64,000 nucleotides of DNA from Marivivens aquimaris (GTDB taxonomy: Bacteria > Pseudomonadota > Alphaproteobacteria > Rhodobacterales > Rhodobacteraceae): NCBI RefSeq assembly GCF_015220045.1, contig NZ_JADBGB010000001.1, positions 1,331,001-1,395,000 of the forward strand. Direction: 5' to 3'. The notes under the pieces were generated by a model that saw only the letters and a list, made by a program, of their open reading frames with translations, had not been told where the DNA came from and did not search any database. Shown one piece after another: positions 61,671 to 64,000 of this stretch. Positions within the stretch are counted from its first letter, which is position 1. Each line of letters begins with the position of its first letter. A program made the translations under genes and the position numbers.

Positions 61671-63279
61671 CACACTCCTCGATATTCAAGACGTCGCGGT
61701 CACATTCAAAACCGTGACCGGCACCGTCAAAGCCGTGCGCGGCGTGTCCTACGACATCAAACGTGGCGAGACGCTGGCCGTGGTCGGTGAAAGCGGCTCA
61801 GGCAAATCGGTGACGGCGCGGGCGATCATGTCCATGCTGGCCGACAACGCCCGCCTCGATCCCGCGAGCAAGATCACTTTCGACGGACAAGACCTCACCG
61901 CCCTGCCAGAGGTCGAGATGCAGAAAATCCGCGGCAACAAGATCTCCATGATCTTCCAAGAGCCGCTGACCTCGCTCAACCCGATCTACAAGGTCGGCGA
62001 TCAGGTGGCAGAGATCATCCTCACCCACCGCAATGTGTCGAAGAAGGAAGCACGCAAAGAGGTCCTGCAACTCTTCAAGGAAGTGCAGCTGCCCAATCCC
62101 GAAATGCGCCTGAACCAGTACCCGCACGAAATGTCCGGCGGGCAGCGTCAGCGCGTGATGATCGCGATGGCGCTGGCGAACAAGCCGGACCTGCTGATTG
62201 CGGACGAGCCGACAACCGCGCTCGACGTGACCGTTCAAGCGGAAATCCTGTCGCTGCTCAAACAGCTTCAACGCACGCACGGGATGGCGGTCATTCTGAT
62301 TACCCACGATTTGACGGTGGTCGAAAAGACCTCCGACCGCGTGGTGGTCATGCGCTACGGCGAGATCGTCGAGCGCGGCAATACCGCCGAGGTCTTCGCC
62401 GACCCGCAGCACCCTTACACGCGGCACCTTCTCGCCTCCGAACCCAAGGGCCGCCCCGATCCGCTGTCCGAAAACGCGGGCCCGCTGATGCAGGCCAACG
62501 ATATGCGCGTGGTGTTCGAGGTCAAGACGGGCGGCATGTTCACCCGCAAGACGCACGAGCTGATCGCTGTGAACGACATCACCGCGATGATCCGCAAGGG
62601 CGAAACGCTCGGCATCGTGGGCGAAAGCGGCTCGGGCAAAACGACGCTCGGCATGGCGATGATCGGCCTCGGTGCCGCCCACGCCCGCGGCGAAGTGCTG
62701 TTCGAAGGCCAGCGGATCGACAACCTGACCCGTTCGCAGATGCGCCCGCTCCGCACGAAAATTCAGGTGGTGTTCCAAGACCCGTTCTCGTCGCTGAACC
62801 CCCGCATGATCGTGCGGCAGATCCTCGAAGAAGGGCTGATCGTCAACGGCATCGGCGGTTCGGCCAAGGAACGCGAAGCCCTCGTGCGCGAGGCATTGCA
62901 CGAGGTCCAGATGGACGCCGATGCGATGACACGCTTCCCCCACGAATTCTCGGGCGGCCAGCGCCAGCGTATCGCCATTGCGCGCGCGCTGATCCTCAAG
63001 CCCGAGTTCATCCTGCTGGACGAGCCGACCTCCGCGCTCGACCTGTCCATTCAGGCGCAGATCATCGACCTGCTGCGAGACCTGCGCGTGCGTCACGACC
63101 TCAGTTACATGTTCATCAGCCACGACCTGAAAGTGGTCAAGGCTCTCTGCCACAACGTCATTGTCATGCAGAACGGCCGGATGGTCGAAGCTGGCCCGAC
63201 GCTCGACGTTCTCGAAAACCCCCAGACCGAATACACGCAGCGCCTTGTCGACGCCGCGTTCAATGTTGTCGCCGCCTGA
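61663..63279 (+). CDS. fused double ABC ATPase, DppD-DppF type
   Basis: 538 residues with two nucleotide-binding domains. First: VVGESGSGKSVTARAIMSML (Walker A), EMSGGQRQRVMIAMALANKP (signature), LLIADEPTTALD (Walker B). Second, from about 290: IVGESGSGKTTLGMAM, EFSGGQRQRIAIARALILKP, ILLDEPTSALDLS. Most family-5 importers use two separate ATPases; the fused form is common in sugar-type members. It energises the two permeases and overlaps the second permease gene by eight bases. Confidence 0.95.
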   Translation: MTDTLLDIQDVAVTFKTVTGTVKAVRGVSYDIKRGETLAVVGESGSGKSVTARAIMSMLADNARLDPASKITFDGQDLTALPEVEMQKIRGNKISMIFQEPLTSLNPIYKVGDQVAEIILTHRNVSKKEARKEVLQLFKEVQLPNPEMRLNQYPHEMSGGQRQRVMIAMALANKPDLLIADEPTTALDVTVQAEILSLLKQLQRTHGMAVILITHDLTVVEKTSDRVVVMRYGEIVERGNTAEVFADPQHPYTRHLLASEPKGRPDPLSENAGPLMQANDMRVVFEVKTGGMFTRKTHELIAVNDITAMIRKGETLGIVGESGSGKTTLGMAMIGLGAAHARGEVLFEGQRIDNLTRSQMRPLRTKIQVVFQDPFSSLNPRMIVRQILEEGLIVNGIGGSAKEREALVREALHEVQMDADAMTRFPHEFSGGQRQRIAIARALILKPEFILLDEPTSALDLSIQAQIIDLLRDLRVRHDLSYMFISHDLKVVKALCHNVIVMQNGRMVEAGPTLDVLENPQTEYTQRLVDAAFNVVAA

Positions 63280-63303
63280 CGCGGCCAGAATAAGGATTTA
63301 CCC

Positions 63304-64000
63304 ATGACCGGTTCACCGAAAATCGCCTTTATCGGCGCAGGTTCGTCTGTCTTCATGAAGAACATTATCGGCGACGTCCTCCAGCGTCCCGCGCTGCAAA
63401 ACGCCCACGTCGCGTTGATGGATATCAACCGCGAGCGGCTCGAAGAATCCGAGATCGTGTTCAACAAACTCGTCTCCTCGCTCGGCGTGCCTGCGACCCA
63501 TTCGCTGCACACCGACCGCCGCGAGGCGCTGGACGGCGCTGACTTCGTCGTCGTCGCTTTCCAGATCGGCGGTTATGATCCCTGCACCATCACCGACTTC
63601 GAAGTACCGAAAAAATACGGCCTCCGCCAGACTATCGCGGATACGCTCGGCGTTGGCGGCATCATGCGCGGGCTGCGCACCGTCCCGCACCTCTGGGCGA
63701 TTTGCGAGGACATGCTGGACGTCTGCCCCGACGCACTGATGCTCCAGTACGTGAACCCGATGGCGATCAACACTTGGGCGATTGCCAAGAAATACCCGCA
63801 GATCAAACAGGTCGGCCTCTGCCACTCGGTCCAAGGCACGGCGCATGAACTGGCCTCCGACCTTCAGATCGCGGACGACAAAATCCGGTATCTGTCGGCG
63901 GGCATCAACCACGTCGCCTTCTTCCTCAAGTTCGAGGAAATCATGGAGGACGGAAGCTACCGCGACCTCTACCCCGACCTCCAGAAAGGCTATGCCGAAG
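63304..64000 (+). CDS. GH4 family alpha-galactosidase/alpha-glucosidase-like enzyme (3' end outside window)
   Basis: About 232 residues visible, open at the window edge; complete members have about 450. NAD+-binding start PKIAFIGAGSSVFMKNIIGD, then ADFVVVAFQIGGYDPCTITD, NPMAINTWAI, CHSVQGTAHELA with the metal-ligand cysteine and GINHVAFFLKF with the metal-ligand histidine: GH4, MelA/AglA type. GH4 enzymes use NAD+ and Mn2+ in a redox-elimination mechanism. An AAGGATTT site precedes the ATG. It sits 25 bases after the importer ATPase gene, so it probably hydrolyses the imported sugar. Confidence 0.93.
   Translation, partial: MTGSPKIAFIGAGSSVFMKNIIGDVLQRPALQNAHVALMDINRERLEESEIVFNKLVSSLGVPATHSLHTDRREALDGADFVVVAFQIGGYDPCTITDFEVPKKYGLRQTIADTLGVGGIMRGLRTVPHLWAICEDMLDVCPDALMLQYVNPMAINTWAIAKKYPQIKQVGLCHSVQGTAHELASDLQIADDKIRYLSAGINHVAFFLKFEEIMEDGSYRDLYPDLQKGYAE

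Overview
The window reads as a chromosomal segment of a marine-type alphaproteobacterium of the Rhodobacteraceae (roseobacter group). The evidence is a circularly permuted two-piece tmRNA gene, a phrA-cfa-trgA-trgB-cysK cluster as known from Rhodobacter, an RNase E with a long acidic insert, small DUF4169 and TrgA families typical of this family, a GAAC-N7-GAAC type LexA box, and uniformly GC-rich coding sequence. No phage, insertion sequence or CRISPR array was seen.

Layout. 1 to 1.8 kb: 3' end of an aldehyde dehydrogenase gene, a secreted PAN-like protein gene broken by an in-frame TGA, and tRNA-Ser(GGA). 1.8 to 10.6 kb (minus strand): a tightly packed seven-gene run phrA, cfa, trgA, trgB, cysK, a DUF3772/MscS channel and alaX, which looks like one stress operon behind a candidate ECF-type promoter. 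10.7 to 13.7 kb (plus): the tmRNA gene ssrA next to the gene for its ClpXP adaptor SspB, then fumC and two small proteins. 13.6 to 25.3 kb (minus): cytochrome P450, membrane alpha/beta hydrolase, CcdA, RNase E, a DctB/DctD-like two-component pair, and purC-purS-purQ. 25.5 to 29.1 kb: methionine/corrinoid chemistry (homocysteine methyltransferase, B12-binding protein, DUF1638) around a radical SAM gene that carries a perfect LexA box. 29.2 to 33.6 kb: housekeeping genes (UPF0303, sufE, lipoprotein, rnd, purN, purM).

33.7 to 40.0 kb is the most unusual part. A tRNA with a CAT anticodon, probably tRNA-Ile2, is followed by about 6 kb of accessory DNA ending in a degraded copy of the tRNA 3' end. 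Inside lie a four-gene envelope-stress operon (DUF883/ElaB-like, holin-like DUF1469, DUF3618, YihY) with a GGAAC-type promoter, and three broken genes (FAD monooxygenase without its N-terminus, AraC regulator without its HTH, C-terminal part of an aspartate/glutamate racemase). An 18-bp repeat sits at the monooxygenase break and near the tRNA. This looks like a decayed tRNA-borne island.

40 to 45.6 kb: flavin-dependent oxidoreductase, DUF982 protein, cspA with a coupled small gene, PAP2 phosphatase, an orphan histidine kinase, an MBL-fold hydrolase and two identical tRNA-Asn genes. 45.9 to 50.2 kb: a soluble chemoreceptor with six PAS domains, translationally coupled to a protein made of three CheW domains. 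50.2 to 52.5 kb: LysR regulator divergent from doxX and a ygiD-type dioxygenase. 52.7 to 56.4 kb: an SbcD/SbcC-like pair. 56.4 kb to the end: an AraC regulator divergent from a family-5 ABC importer operon that ends in a GH4 alpha-galactosidase-like enzyme cut by the window edge, resembling the rhizobial agp alpha-galactoside system.
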